A DNA stretch of 64,000 bases. Source: Ottelia alismoides (Eukaryota > Streptophyta > Magnoliopsida > Alismatales > Hydrocharitaceae). The position numbers were made by a program, and so were the translations under genes. The notes beneath the pieces were generated by a model that searched no databases, had not been told where the DNA came from, and worked only from the letters and a program-made list of their open reading frames with translations. Of the stretch, positions 34,823-47,800 are shown in pieces; position 1 is the stretch's first letter, and each line of letters starts with the position of its first letter. The stretch is taken from positions 682,001 to 746,000 of the forward strand of contig JAZKJV010007242.1 in the NCBI GenBank assembly GCA_037367405.1, in the 5' to 3' direction.

Positions 34823-36872
34823 TACCTTTTCTAGTCCCTTATCAAACACCTATTTGAAAAAGAAGTGAAAAAGAAGAGAAGAAAAGAAAAAGAACCAAGG
34901 TTGATTATTAAACTTATCTTCACTAAATTGAAGTATGGAGCTCAGTCAGACCTTTGGATTATTAGTTTGGAGGAAACTTTTTGAGAAATAAGTTCAAGAC
35001 TCAACAATCTTCAAGTTCCATAGTTCTATCATTAAGACTCCTAAATAACCATTTCAGAGCAAGCCTACATACGCAAACTCTGATGACTATGAATCTTTCC
35101 TTGTACTGTGTAGTGAGATGTAGAACCCCACCTCAAAAATGGCAAAGAAGCAACCTCCCTCAACAAGGTAACTCTAATCCCCAGGTCTAGTAGCTCTTTC
35201 CTCGAGGAGCGGGGTATTCCCTTCTATGTTGAAGTTCAATCAGCTTAAGAAGTGGGAGAAAGAAGAGAATGGACCATGACCAGTATAGCCACGTATCCCT
35301 TGGAGTTTAACCAGTGTAGCCAAGTTTCGAGCTGCAAGATTCCATGAGATGAGACGGTGGAATACATAAGCTTTGCTTTATTGACTATATACACTCCGAC
35401 AAGCATTTTATTTTCAATCAGGCATGTCCCATTTTTTCGAGTTTTTCTTGATTTTACACATTTTTTGATGTGCATATGTACAACATATGTACATGGTGCA
35501 ACATATACATAAGAAGTTTTTCTTCTTGTGCTAGTAGACTACCCCTCTTTTGAAGGTTTATTGCAACCCACAGACTCCTCTCCTTAGACCTCAATGCGAC
35601 TAGACTAGGTTGAGGTGCACATCCCTCCCTAGAGGAAGACGAGAGGTTCCAGCTAGCAGTACTACCCTCGTATGCTACCCCAAGCCAAAGAATTATGCCT
35701 CCTCACCACCTCATCTATGTTGAGCTTCGTATAAGGTGCTCGTCATTGTCTCTGAGAGTCATGCGTGTGTTTTTAAGTGTTCTACTTAGGATCATCAGGA
35801 GGACATGTGAACATAGACTAGTGGACTCAAAGAATTAAGTCACTATAGACCTGAAATGTCTTAACCCGAAATCCTATAAGGTTCCTCTGAAGTTAAGTGG
35901 ATTAAGGTCTTAACCAAGTTCTATTTTTAATTTAATTTCAATTTAGTTTATATCTCAAGCATGATTCCTAAGTATATACATGCAAGTATATACAAAACCC
36001 TTTTGTGAAAAAATTTCAAATATGAAAACTTTTTATGGAAAAATTTTGAATGTAAGGAAAAACTTTCCGAAATATCTCTCCAATCACTTACAAACAAATT
36101 TTTGCAAAAATTTATTTTCAAAATTATTCAAAAATTTTGTACTATATACATAATTTTGATATAAAAATATTTACAAAAATTTTCCAATCAAAATATTTTT
36201 ACAAAGGTTTGTACAAAAAAATTACAAAGGGTTTTATAAACAGATTTTACAAATAATTTTACAAAACTTTCTATAATAGAGTTTACAAACATTTATGTAC
36301 AAGAAAATTTATATTTTTTTTGTGATTTTTAGCCATATTATTAATATACACAAACTTCTCAATGTACGAGTTATGGTTAAAGTATGTGTATGTGTGTGCA
36401 TATGACACCCCCTATACTTAGCTCGAACGATGTCCTCAGAGAGATCAAAGAGCGATAAAAAACGATATAACTCGTGCTGAGTATGAGGAGGCAAAAAGAA
36501 TGCTATACTACAACGATGAATGAAAGAATGTAATTAATAGAAGTCGGTGATCCCCCTATACTTAGGACCAATTAATACTAAGTATAGAAAATTTTATAAA
36601 AGGGGAAAACTGAAGAATAGGATGTACATGTATTAGCTCCCCTATACTTAGCTCTAAGTATAGGCAGTAAAATAAAGGTAAATTAATCAAATGAATAATC
36701 AAGGTTTGATACCCCCATACTTAAGCTAAAGCGCACCCTTAGTATAGCATAATCATAAGATGAAGGCGGGATGCTAGACAAAAAGAATGTATGATATAGA
36801 CAATTTGGCTCTATATAGTTGCGAAGGAGAAGTGATAATCAGGTATGAGATGAAAATGATGTGAGTCAGAGA
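34823..36872 (-). other. 3' untranslated region of element D
   Basis: Non-coding sequence between integrase and LTR D. It is shared with element G (39110-40640): matching stretches include the AAAGAATTAAGT, AAGGTTCCTCTGAA and AGCCATATTATT words in the same order. Near the integrase end lie four CCCCTATACTTAG sites, most paired with an inverted copy (36409, 36553-36586, 36641-36664, 36713-36738). Confidence 0.6.
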
Positions 36873-37745
36873 TCACATCTCAGACAAAATGAATAGGACA
36901 ACGTCAACGATCAACGGATCATGATCAAGATATGGCATCAGATGTTGACCGTTAACCCGAAAGGTGGAATCAGGTGACAATTCAGACATATCAATTCTTT
37001 CGTTGTTTTGCACCTTTCTGACCAAGTATGGTCCCTTCCATTTGCTTTGTAATTTCCTTGGAAATAATTTCAACTTAGCATCAAATAGTCATACTTTCTG
37101 ATTTGGCTCAAACTGTTTATGGGTGATATGAGAATCATGTCATATCTTCCCGCTATCCTTATATTATAGGATACTCGAAAAGGTTGTATCTCTCAACCCC
37201 TCCAGGGTTGCCAATTCTGCTTTCCTTTGATCTCCTACACTCTTGGGACCCAATAATAACTCTGTAACTGCCCAAATTGACTTGTGCTTGATTTCCACAG
37301 GTAAATGGCATGGCTTGCCATAAACGAGTGGAAAGGAAGATATACCCAAAGGTGTCTTGAAGGAGATCTGATAGGTCCACAAGACCGAGTCCAAAAGATG
37401 TGACTAATCCTTTCGGTCTGGATAGACAACCTTCTGCAATATAGTCTTGATCTCCCTATTCGATATTTCAGCAAGACCATTGGACTGAGGGTGATATGGA
37501 GTGGCAACTCTATGGTCAATGATGAACTCGTTAGCAAGGGTCCTTACCTTGTCGTTGATAAAGTAAGTCCCCCATCTAAAATTAAGACTCTAGGTACCCC
37601 GAACCGTGAAATGATATTTTTCCTCAAAATTTGCATACGGTATTAGCATATGCGGCTCAGACGGGGATGGCCTCAACCCAACGACTCGCATAATCTATTA
37701 TCGTGATGAAGAGGCTTGAAAGACTTGGGCTTTCTGCATGGATCG
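36873..37745 (-). pseudogene. Ty3 integrase remnant (core to C-terminus)
   Basis: On the minus strand the order is IIDYASRWVEAIPV (core, about 37700), a [16 protein letters not shown] region (about 37510), ISFKTPLG / LVYGKPCHLPVEIKHKSIWAV (37394-37250), then LKLFPRKLQSKWKGPYLVRKV and FRVNGQHLMPYL (37080-36930). This is the conserved layout of Athila-like integrase, which joins element DNA to the genome. Several stops and frameshifts break it. Upstream it is cut by LTR G at about 37745, so the rest of pol is missing. Confidence 0.82.
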
Positions 37746-39109
37746 ATGTGATATTGACCAGAGATTTGGTCCGGTGTTGAAGAGCAAGGACCATGAGGTG
37801 ATTTCACGAATTAGATGAGGAGATTCATTCAATGTAAAATGAGGCAAAATAAAATAAATGAGGGATTTAGATGTTCTTATAGAGCTAAATGTGTAGGGGG
37901 TCAGTTGAGTAGTGGGTCAACCAGTGGCGGGCACCCATTGGCCCATGTCAACCGCTACAAGACAAAGCTTTAATTTAATAAAAGTAAAAATAAAAATAAA
38001 AGATAAATAAAATAGGAGATAATTTTATTAATTTTTCTCAAAACATGGAAGTTGCTTCTTATTTTATGTTCTATTTTAGGTGTTTTTTATTTCTTTTTAT
38101 CGACCCACTTATTATATGTTAATTTTTACAAGTATAATTATACATATAAATACCTATGTTTTGTGTATTTTAATTTTAATTTGTATTTTAGAATTTATTT
38201 TTATATAATTATAATTTATATATTTATAATTTATTTAAATATGTATTTTAGTTTTTTATTTTTTCGAGTTTTAGCATATACCTAAATAAATATGGGTATG
38301 TATATCAAACGTGTGGTATACCTATGTATTTCGTTGCATTATTTATTTTAATGAGTTTTTAATGTTTTTATTTCATGTTATTTAAATGTATTTCAAATAG
38401 TATTTAGAAGTATATAAAAATACAAAAAAGCTAAAGATATGATGATTGAATAAAACGGATATAATATACATGCATACAACACAATAGAGACCCAAACGCT
38501 AACTTTGCATTTTAACTCCAATTTTAATGAAACCACCTTAATTAAATAATTAATTAAATTTAGAGTATAGTAAAAGGTGAGTTTCATCAATTTTGAGTCC
38601 ATATAGAGAAGATGTAGATATGTGAAGTTTCGATTGTGGCTTTTTCAGCTATGTGTCCTAGTCACACTGATCATTATTTTTACTTGCAATTATTTTTGTA
38701 TTTTTTCTATACATTTTTGTGTGCATGTTTTGTATTGAAAGTATTTTAATTTGAAGTGAGTAAGAATGTATATAAATCAGTGTGAGTTTCAGCTATATTC
38801 AGTGTATTGTACCATGGGTTTCAAGGTTACAATGTTATTTTGTTTGTATTTGTTTGCCATTATCTCTCCCTACTTTATTCCAAATCGATCAAGTCTATAT
38901 TGACTTAGTATTGGGGTTTAGGGTGGTCAATATTTACTATACTTCATTTTTTCTCTCTTTTTCATTTATTTTGTTTTAAACATGAGTATTTACATACTAT
39001 TTACATAAAACTGTTAGAAAGTTTGTATAAATTTGCTATATGTACATGTATTTAACTATGGTTTTAAAGACAAAAGCAAGAATAAAGGTGCATGAATGGG
39101 TATTCATTA
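37746..39109 (-). mobile_element. LTR G: minus-strand 3' LTR, truncated
   Basis: The head at 39109 (TAATGAATACCC, terminal TG altered) follows a tract GTATATGGTGG. The conserved U3 blocks lie at about 38850-38930 and 38480-38640, and a TTGA / GGTCAAC pair at 37903-37922. The copy ends within the integrase remnant before any TATA box, so it lost its downstream part. Confidence 0.6.
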
Positions 39110-40640
39110 CCACCATATACTTACCTTTGCTAGTCCCTAGCAAACACTTATTAGGAGAATAAGTGATGCAAAATAATAATAAAGAAAAGAACAATAAAGA
39201 AGGTAGAATGATTATGATTTTTTAAATTTGTCCTTACAAAATCAAAGTTTGAAACTCAATTAAATCCATTGGATTATTAATGTGTTCGGACCATATTAAT
39301 ATTAGGACTTGTGACTCAACATCCCTTAGATTCCATGCTCCTTTATTCAGTTCAACTCAACAGTCTGTTAAGAACCGTCCTTTCAAACGTATACTCTTGT
39401 AACCTTGAAATGACTAGTACCAAGTGTGTGGATAGTGTTAGCTCTTCCCAGATATGCCTTTGAACTATCCAGTGGTCTCCTCCTCTGGTTACTCATCCTC
39501 TGGGAGAAGTATATTTCCTTCTAAATTCATGTACGTGCTAGTTTACCACAAAAGGGGGAAGCTAAAAGAAAGTGAAAAGAAGTGGGAATGGACTAGTGTA
39601 GTTGTATTTCCTTGTGAAGTTTGGTCAATGTAACCAAGACTCTACCCAGAATCAGGCCTTTTCTGATGCTCCAAATTTTTAGATTTTTTTATATGGACTT
39701 ATTTCTTATATTTCTTTATTTTTATTGCAATGCATTCTTGTTTTCCAGGACGGATATAAAATTTTTTAGTTAGCCCATGTTTTGGGATTTTAAAAAAGTT
39801 GTGCCAGTTGACCATCCCTCATCCGATGCTTTATTTCAATCCAATATCCAATCGTTGGATGTCCAGGCTACCAGATAAACAACAAGTTGAAATACTGATT
39901 TCGACAATCATCGAGAATGGTTCCTGGGCCACCTTCGACGTTCAACACCATCTCAGTTGAGCTAAGTATTGTGTGTGAGGTTCTAAGTCAAGATGCAGTC
40001 TAAGGAATCGTGTGGATGACATGAAAGGTTCTAGTTACCACATTGAATTGATATGTGAACACGGCTCATGGAACCTAAAGAATTAAGTAAAAAATACCTG
40101 AAGCATTTCAATTCCAGTCCTTAAAGGTTCCTCTGAAATTAGACTAAGTAAGGTCTAGAGAAGCTCCGATTCTTGGATTTTATTCAGACATGTTCAATTG
40201 TCAAAAATCATTTAGAAAAAGCTTATGCACTGCAGGGAAATCTTTTTATGAAAACATTTTCTAGTTTTAAACCTTTTTATGAGATTTTCAAAAGTTTTTG
40301 CATGTTTTTGTGAAATTTTGAAAACATTTTTACAAACCTTTAGGTATTCTAACCATTTTCAAATTTTTATGGGATTTTTGGAAAAGAAAAAGGAGTTAGT
40401 GTGTTAGTGTAGATTTTATGAGGGTAATCTTCATTTTATACCCTTACCCAATGTAGTACATTAGCCATATTATTGAAAATATGTAAGTATGAGTTATGGC
40501 TAAAGTCTATACAATGTATATACAGCCTCCATATACTTAGCGCGAACTATATCCTCATAGTGATTTACGAGAAAAGGGTGAAGATAGCTCATGATAAGTA
40601 TGGAAAATCCTAGACTACAACGACTCAAAGAATGGGGATT
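39110..40640 (-). other. 3' untranslated region of element G
   Basis: It aligns by eye with 34823-36430 of element D, in the same order and orientation. It ends near 40540 with a TATACTTAGCGCGAAC word equivalent to 36411-36430. The coding part of G is absent. Confidence 0.55.
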
Positions 40641-41420
40641 TAGTTAGTTATCCTCAATTGTTATGGAACCATCAAGAAAGATTCTTATAAATATACCTCT
40701 ATAGAACTATTAACCACTTCTTACACTTATCTTGCTCATTCACCCTCCTCTCCTGAGATCCCTCACTCACTGCCCTAATTCGCCATCGGCAAAACCTCTT
40801 CCCCTCCCCCTCCCAACCATTGGCAACTATCTTCCATGCCCCTATTCTTGTTGTACCTGGTTAGGTTTTTCTGTCTATAAGATTAATATCTTGAAATTTT
40901 TAAAATTTGCTCTAAATATATGAAATATATATTGATTTTGATTTATATGATTTTTCTCTAAATTTAAGAAAATGATTAATATAATTTTTGCTCCAAATAT
41001 GCTCCGATTTTAGTTTATGGATTATATCTATATAGGGCTCTTGTGGAGGGTAGGGAGGGGACTATGTGATTGTGTGGGAAGGGGTTGTGGAGGTAAGGTT
41101 ATAGGTGGGGTTGTACGGGTTAGGATGTAGTTGGGGACTTTGGGACTATTATGGAGAGGTTGTGGGTGGTGAAGTTGTGGGTGAGGATATGTGTGGGGAG
41201 TCGGTGGAGCTCTAGATTGAGAGGTTGTTGTAGGTGGGTCTTTCTCTTTGAGGTTGTGGTTGATGAGGTAGTGGGTAGGGGGCTATAGGGCTATGGTCTC
41301 GTTGACATTCGATTGTAATACTGAGCCATTACTGATTCATGAATGATAATAATTGAACAATCAAGAAAATATCAGTTTCAACACAATCCATAGTAACCAT
41401 TCAAAGTAAAAGTTCCTTTT
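40641..41420. repeat. CT-rich then G-rich low-complexity sequence
   Basis: 40730-40860 is pyrimidine-rich. 41030-41290 is a degenerate run of GGTTGTGGGTGGTGAGG-like words on the plus strand. No gene recognised. Confidence 0.5.
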
Positions 41421-42237
41421 TATTTTTTATCCAAAAAAGGGGAAACTCTATGTAGGTGCCCACATGATATTTATTTTGTCACCTTTATTATTTGTAATAT
41501 ACCTATATATTACATATACTTAATTATTTAATAAAATAAATAATATACTTTAATATAAAGGTAAAAAATACCTTTATTAAACCTATATATTACATATATT
41601 TAATTATGTAAGTAAATAAATAACTTTAGAAAAATAAAATAAAAATGTGTACATATATATTTAAATAATTATAAATAAAATTTTATTTATGTGAGAATAT
41701 AAAATATAATACAAAAGTCTCATAAAATATACTTATATTCTTCAAATTATTTTGAAAATAAATAAAATAGAAAATATAAGGTATTTATGTAAAATAATTA
41801 AATAAAAAATATATATAATATATATCTATATTATACTTATAAATACAAATATATATTGTATGTTGTATTATATATTATAAAAATAATGAAAAATCACTAA
41901 AAAATTATTTGTAAAATAATTAACATTTTTTATTTTTATAACTTTTTTAAAATCATTTGTTATTCTTGTTTGATTTCTCTTTCATTTATGACTTCAAAAA
42001 TTCTGACTGGTCAACTCGAGTCCGTTGACCCAGGTTAACCTTTCCCCCTCTTAGGTCTAAACCGCCATCCACATTGCGAGACTCGATTTCTTCCAATTCT
42101 TCTACCCAGATCTGATCCCTTTTCGCCTTGGTTTTTATGCCTGAATGATCAATCATTATCTGCGATTCACGGATACCTAGGCAGCGTCGGATCCGCTTGG
42201 GATCGCGTTTTTTCTCTCGAACCTTCCATGCTCCTAG
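41421..42237 (+). mobile_element. LTR H, left part (U3), interrupted by copia
   Basis: AT-rich U3 followed by an inverted TTGACC pair (42009-42030) and the start of the GC-rich block. It resumes at 52727 after the copia insertion and its CCTAG duplication. The 5' boundary is uncertain. Confidence 0.55.
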
Positions 42238-43519
42238 TGTTGGAAATGCGAGCCCACGGCGAGCCATTATGCAATAAATGTTATTGCAATTCACTCCTTA
42301 ATCTGAAATGAAGAATACATAATTTGCATAATAGGTCCCTTAGTACAATTAGGGTTATGTACCATGGCCATCTTGATGATCATACAGCTGTTGATTCAAC
42401 TATTGAATCATAGAGGCTGGTGCTTGAATGAATATCTAAAGAGTTAGATTGAGGACTCATCAAGCACCGTCAGATGATTGTTAAGAGATGATCTCCAGCC
42501 TGAGTAGGAGATGGCAATCCTTATCTCTGAAGGCTGATATCTGACCGACCTCTTGATGCAGGTCCTCTGCATAGGAATAGAGATTCGGAGGTGTCAGATT
42601 AGTTAGGTCAAAGAGTTGACTTAACGAGATTGAGATAACCAAAGTCCTATATCGTATGCTGTCAGGATATAGGCACGCATCCTCTGACCGGAGACAGATG
42701 TGTTGCTATATGTCTAAGTATGTACATTTGGCAGACCAATAGGTTGATGACCTAATCAAGGTCTACACACCGGCGCGCTGGTGTGCATATAAGGGCATAT
42801 GAGTAATACGATCTCTCAAAGGGATCATACAGGTTCAGTTACTGAACCGGAAGACATGAGCTCACTCATGAGATATTGGGAAGAATCAAATTCCGTGCGC
42901 ACGGTCGTCTCGCTTTGGAAGCTTGACTGAATTTGTAGGTTTGATATATACTTTTGGAAAGTATATGATCAAGACCTAGGTATGATATATGCTTTTGGAA
43001 AGTATATGATCAATACCGACTCCCAATGGTCGAATGAGAAACTTACTGATAAAAACCATGAAGTAGACAGTATAAAGTTGATCGAATACTTCGGGTTTAG
43101 TCTGAGTCTTCCAGTATGCAGGATGTACAGGTATTGGGAATACCTGAGGGTGATGTGATCATAAACGATTGTATAACCATGACGCTTCCATTCCTAGGGA
43201 GTGATGAAACGGGTCTGGATTTTAGTGACTCCTCTCAGTAGAGAAGTAATCTGATCTTGGTCCAAGTGTTGGACATTGATCTGAATATGATTCAGATGCA
43301 ATAAGAAGATTAGATTTACGGTCTTGATTTAATCAAGCATCTATGGGAGGCCCGCGATCTGGATTTGAGACACGATCTCAATATCCATGTCACTATACGT
43401 GGAACAATACAATCGCCCTGTCCTTATCTCCAAGTATCTGCGGAGAAAGCGCATTATCCTTGAAGGAGTTCATGGATAATTCTATTGTTGATATATGTAT
43501 TCGAGCATTGAGAATATGG

Positions 43520-43994
43520 ATAATTAAATGTGATTTAATTATCATGATTAATATGAATTTGATTCATATAGAGAGCTATCTTAGATAATTAGATTATCAA
43601 AGATGTAAGTAATATGAATGTGATTCATATTATTTGGATACAAGAGAATAGAGATCCAAGATGATTAAATATGATTTAATTATCATGGATATGAATAATG
43701 TGGATAACAATATCCATATTAGTCATATATGTTATAAATGTGATTTGTAATATATAAGAGAGAGCTATTTGTAATTTACATTTGTTAATTAAATGTTAAT
43801 GTGAATTGGGTTCACATTGGACATCAAATTGAAAATGTAATTTACATTTTGTTTTGGGTTGTGAATATGATTCACAAATTATCCAATGGCATGATTGCAA
43901 TGTTCACAAAATAAATTGGATTTATTTTTGTGAGATAATTTGCAACAAAAGTTGTTGCAAATATTGGAGATATATGCAATCTTGGAGATTGCAT
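43520..43994. repeat. run of short imperfect hairpins in the copia LTR
   Basis: Examples: 43520-43542 (arms ATAATTAAA), 43551-43569, 43611-43631 (AATATGAAT), 43664-43680, 43685-43717, 43801-43815, 43832-43850, 43861-43875 (GTGAA), 43940-43960 (TTGCAAC) and 43976-43994. Several loops contain TGTGA or ATGA. The 3' LTR repeats the run at about 51405-51880. Confidence 0.75.
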
Positions 43995-44254
43995 TGGAAT
44001 CTCCCTTTCCTAATAGGAGAGGGGGGACGGCCACCATTATGGAAGGGAGGAGCCTCCTTTCCATTATCTCCAATGTGAATTGATTTAATTTGGTGATTAA
44101 ATTATATTGATTTATCAATATATATTTAACCTAAATTAAATTAATTGTTGTTGTGTTTTTAGCAACAAATCATGACCATTGAAAGAAACACAAATTAATG
44201 TGGACCATTGGATTTGTGTTGACACATGGATTGAGATCCATAGATCCAAAACCC

Positions 44255-44262
44255 TATAAAAG
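44255..44262 (+). promoter_or_regulatory. copia LTR TATA box
   Basis: TATAAAAG in a CCCTATAAAAGGAGAGGC context, followed about 50 bp later by a CT-rich leader. The same site is at 52141-52148 in the 3' LTR. Confidence 0.7.
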
Positions 44263-44837
44263 GAGAGGCACCCCATTGCTCTTCTGGGCACATAAGTTGA
44301 GGCAACAAATCTCTCTCTCTCATTCTCTCTACACGTCCTCTCTCTCTCTCTCATGTGGCCGTCCACCATGGATGCCCTAGAGAGGTTCTCCATCGCCGCG
44401 GCATCGTCGTTATGCTGCCCGATGGTTTGCTCGAGGATCTCCGTCTCCTTCGGTGCGCCCCGCTCGTGAAGAAGACATCGGATCTCGTGTGTCGAGATCG
44501 GGAGATCCGCCGCTTGGATCATCAACATGGATTGCGAGAAGCACGCGGTTCATCCCCGCGCTCGCAAGCGTCTCCTCCGTCGGATCGGACTTGAGACAGG
44601 AGGTCTCTTTGTTTAGAGACTCGATCGCAACCACGCTTCAAGAGGTAAACTTAATACTTGTTTGTGGTTTAGACGAAACGATCCGAGAAGTGTTCTTGGA
44701 TCATGTGGTTTCGTCGCAAGAAATTTTTTTAATTTCCGCTGCATAGAACAACTAGTGCGACTAGTCGTTCTTCGTCGTATTCGATGCGACGCTCACGCTT
44801 CCGTGATGCGCTTGAGGATCTAACCATATCCTTCAAG

Positions 44838-44850
44838 TGGTATCAGAGCC
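44838..44850 (+). promoter_or_regulatory. copia primer binding site, initiator-Met tRNA
   Basis: TGGTATCAGAGCC two bases after the 5' LTR, the standard complement of the plant initiator-Met tRNA 3' end. Confidence 0.95.
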
Positions 44851-47800
44851 TTAGGTCGGTGGTTTTGGATACGATCCATAAACCGAGGACGACTTGGGTT
44901 CATTAGGGTTTGCGAAAGTTTTCTTGCATTTCATTTTCGCATCTCTGTTTTGATATTATTTTCGGCACTGTTTAAATTGTTTAAATACGGATTTTATTCC
45001 CCATTAAATAAGGAAACCGTAGGATCTGAGTTTGCGTGATTTCGATTCCGTTTGCTCCAGATATGCTCATTTTAGTGAACATGTATCCACTGTTTCGGGG
45101 ACTGCGGATCATGACGTAATTAAGATGTTAATTGTGGATTTGAAACGCCTTGAAATGCGTGCAAATCACTTGGGTTCTGTTGTAAATCAAGTTAGCAAAC
45201 TTTAGAAATTTACTTTGCTTAATTTGGATTTAAATTGATTGAGATATGGTATTTTTAGTAAGTGAGGGTCACTGCTGAAAATACTTTCCTAATCAAGAAC
45301 CTAGTGATTGTCATTTAATTAAGTAGTGAAATTAAAATGTTTAATTTCATGGAATAATTATGCATAAATATTTGTGAAATATTTAATGATAATTATGTCC
45401 TTAAATGACTTTGCCCTAACCAACAAATGATTAGATGTGATCTAGATCAAGATTGGTTACATGATCAACATTCCAACAAACATGTTGCTTGAATAGGACT
45501 TGGGATTTGTTTAGCAAATCTCATTATAATGTTAATCAAAAATGTTTTGATTATTACTATATGGTACAATTTCGGTTGAAGAACCGATGATCATCTCAAG
45601 TACAAATTAATCAATTTGGCATTATCCTTTCCCGAGGCGGATATGGTGCCTAGTCGGAGAGCATTGGGGTTGCGGGTTGCAACGTATGTGGTCTGTCCCA
45701 CTCTCGTCGGTACTGGCCATGACAGCGGGTAGGGCCGGGATAATGTCCGAGGGATTAAGATGTATTTTTCTAATTATTAAAATTCGAAATAATACGTATT
45801 TGAGATAATACCATAATTCAAGTAACTATTAAAATGTTTGTTGGATATTAATTGGATCATTAATTTAATATGATTAGATTAATTGGAATCCAATTAAAAT
45901 TAAGACACTCTATTATAAATAGATGTGTTATTTCCCTTGGAAGAATTAATCATAATGAATATGATTCATAATGATTAATTAGAATTTGAATATGATATGG
46001 AGGATCACATAAGTGACATCCATGGTCTCCCGTCAAGGCGAAGGGTTCCGTCGCCAGATATTGTATGTAGGAGACGCCTGTCCGAAGTGACAGCTCCTGC
46101 ATACGATCCATTTGGATCGGGCTCTTCGCTTCTCGAAAGAGTAAGGACGTATGCGTAGTGACCCCAATATCGGGTCCTCATATTATTGGGGCGATATTGG
46201 ATTGCGCATAGCGAGTTTTATTCCTGTTGACGGTTGGTTCAATTAATGACGGGTCAACATTGCCTTAGGGGTGGTGGGCCCGGGTGTTAAAGACCGAATT
46301 GGGAGATGCAAGTTGGACTTGCAAGGCGGAATGTGTTCCCGCTTCTTTTTATCCGAGTTGTAGGTTCTCATATTATTGGGATGCAACAAAGATAAGGAAG
46401 GAGATCCCAGATCTTGTTGAGATATAATGGTAAGTATATCTCTTACATTGAAAGTGATTAAGGGAATGAACTTTCAGTGTTGACAAGACAAGACAACTTT
46501 GATATAAAAAATCCTAAATCAAAGTAATATATATATATATATTTATGCAAATTTCTTATTTCAGATAATCCTTCATTAAAACCCACTCAATGATATACTC
46601 AATAATAACCAGTAAAATATCATGGATTGGACTCATGATCCAGATATTGTACCTGCAATTGGACACATAATGTATGTGATTGAAATGTGCAAGTTTCCTC
46701 ATAATATTGAGGAATGACAATTAAATAGATAATAGGACTACAACCCTAGGGTTTGTATGTCTCTATAGTCTTGATCTCTCATCGGATGTACTTTGGAAGT
46801 GACATGTCGATGATGATCGTAATTGTCAAATAATCCTTATAAAATTAATGAAGATATTCTGGCATACATATGTGCTCTTGACATTTAACATGAATGAGAT
46901 GGTTCATTGCATCATGCATAATAGTGGCTCTATAAGAGATGATGTATTCAAATTGTTTGAGTACCTACCTGAACCTATGTTTTAAGAGTTTAGATGGATG
47001 TAGATGATGAGTGTCATCATTCTACTATCTATACTCTGGTCATTCATGAAGCTTCATAATATTCATATTGTATGAATTTAATGAAGCATGTATAAATGTT
47101 GAAATGCTCTTACATAAGAGATCCTTAGTCTTAAGCAATGGTTGCTTATAGATAAAGGGAGCGCAGTGGAAGCATGGGTTGGACCCGAGTAAGAAGTATG
47201 GTCAAAGAGTTGACTATACATCTATGACTTCCATATGTCATCCGAAGAGTTGGATGAATGCCAATACTGCAATAAGTTGATGTGTTGATAGTATGACTAT
47301 CAAGTCTATCTAGAATCCTTAGAGAAGGACTCGGATGGAGCATCAGATTAATCTACATAAATCATTGATAAGATAAAGTCAAATAATTGTATCTCAATCT
47401 TCTGATGACATTTGCAATAGGTTGCATATGTTTTAGAAGACTGGAAAATTTGATCTTAAAGGTTTATAGTTATCCACATGGATATTGATGCAATTGTTGC
47501 AACAATCTCTGTTGGATTGATAGACTTGTTAATTTCAGTGGGAGAGTCCTTAGTCTTAGAGAATGTCTCTATGACCTAGATATAAGATTACACTCATTGT
47601 TTGTTTCTAAATGTTGGAAATAAACATGAATTCTGAGGTAGAACTATCATAAAAAGTTATGATGGAGATATTTCAGATAGTAATCTAAAATCTAGTGGAC
47701 TCCACTAAATTAGAAAATTAATGAATGGTTCATTAACATTTCTAAATACTGAAATTAAACCTTAAGATCAATAGGAGGATGAAGATCATTTGACAATGAT

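Larger units (their letters stand above)
42238..44835 (+). repeat. copia 5' LTR (2598 bp)
   Basis: TG...CA termini. It includes a two-copy repeat of GATATATNCTTTTGGAAAG (42943-43018), a run of short hairpins (43520-43994), a TATA box (TATAAAAG, 44255-44262), a CT-rich leader and a GC-rich end. Its ORFs on both strands recur in the other LTR only because the LTRs are copies. Confidence 0.95.

Noticed and set aside
41030..41290. Telomere-like or G-quadruplex array
   Set aside because: GGTTGTGG words are irregular and do not match the plant telomere unit.
43343..44746. ORFs that are nearly identical to those at 51228-52632
   Set aside because: Conserved only because they lie in the two copia LTRs; no family resemblance.
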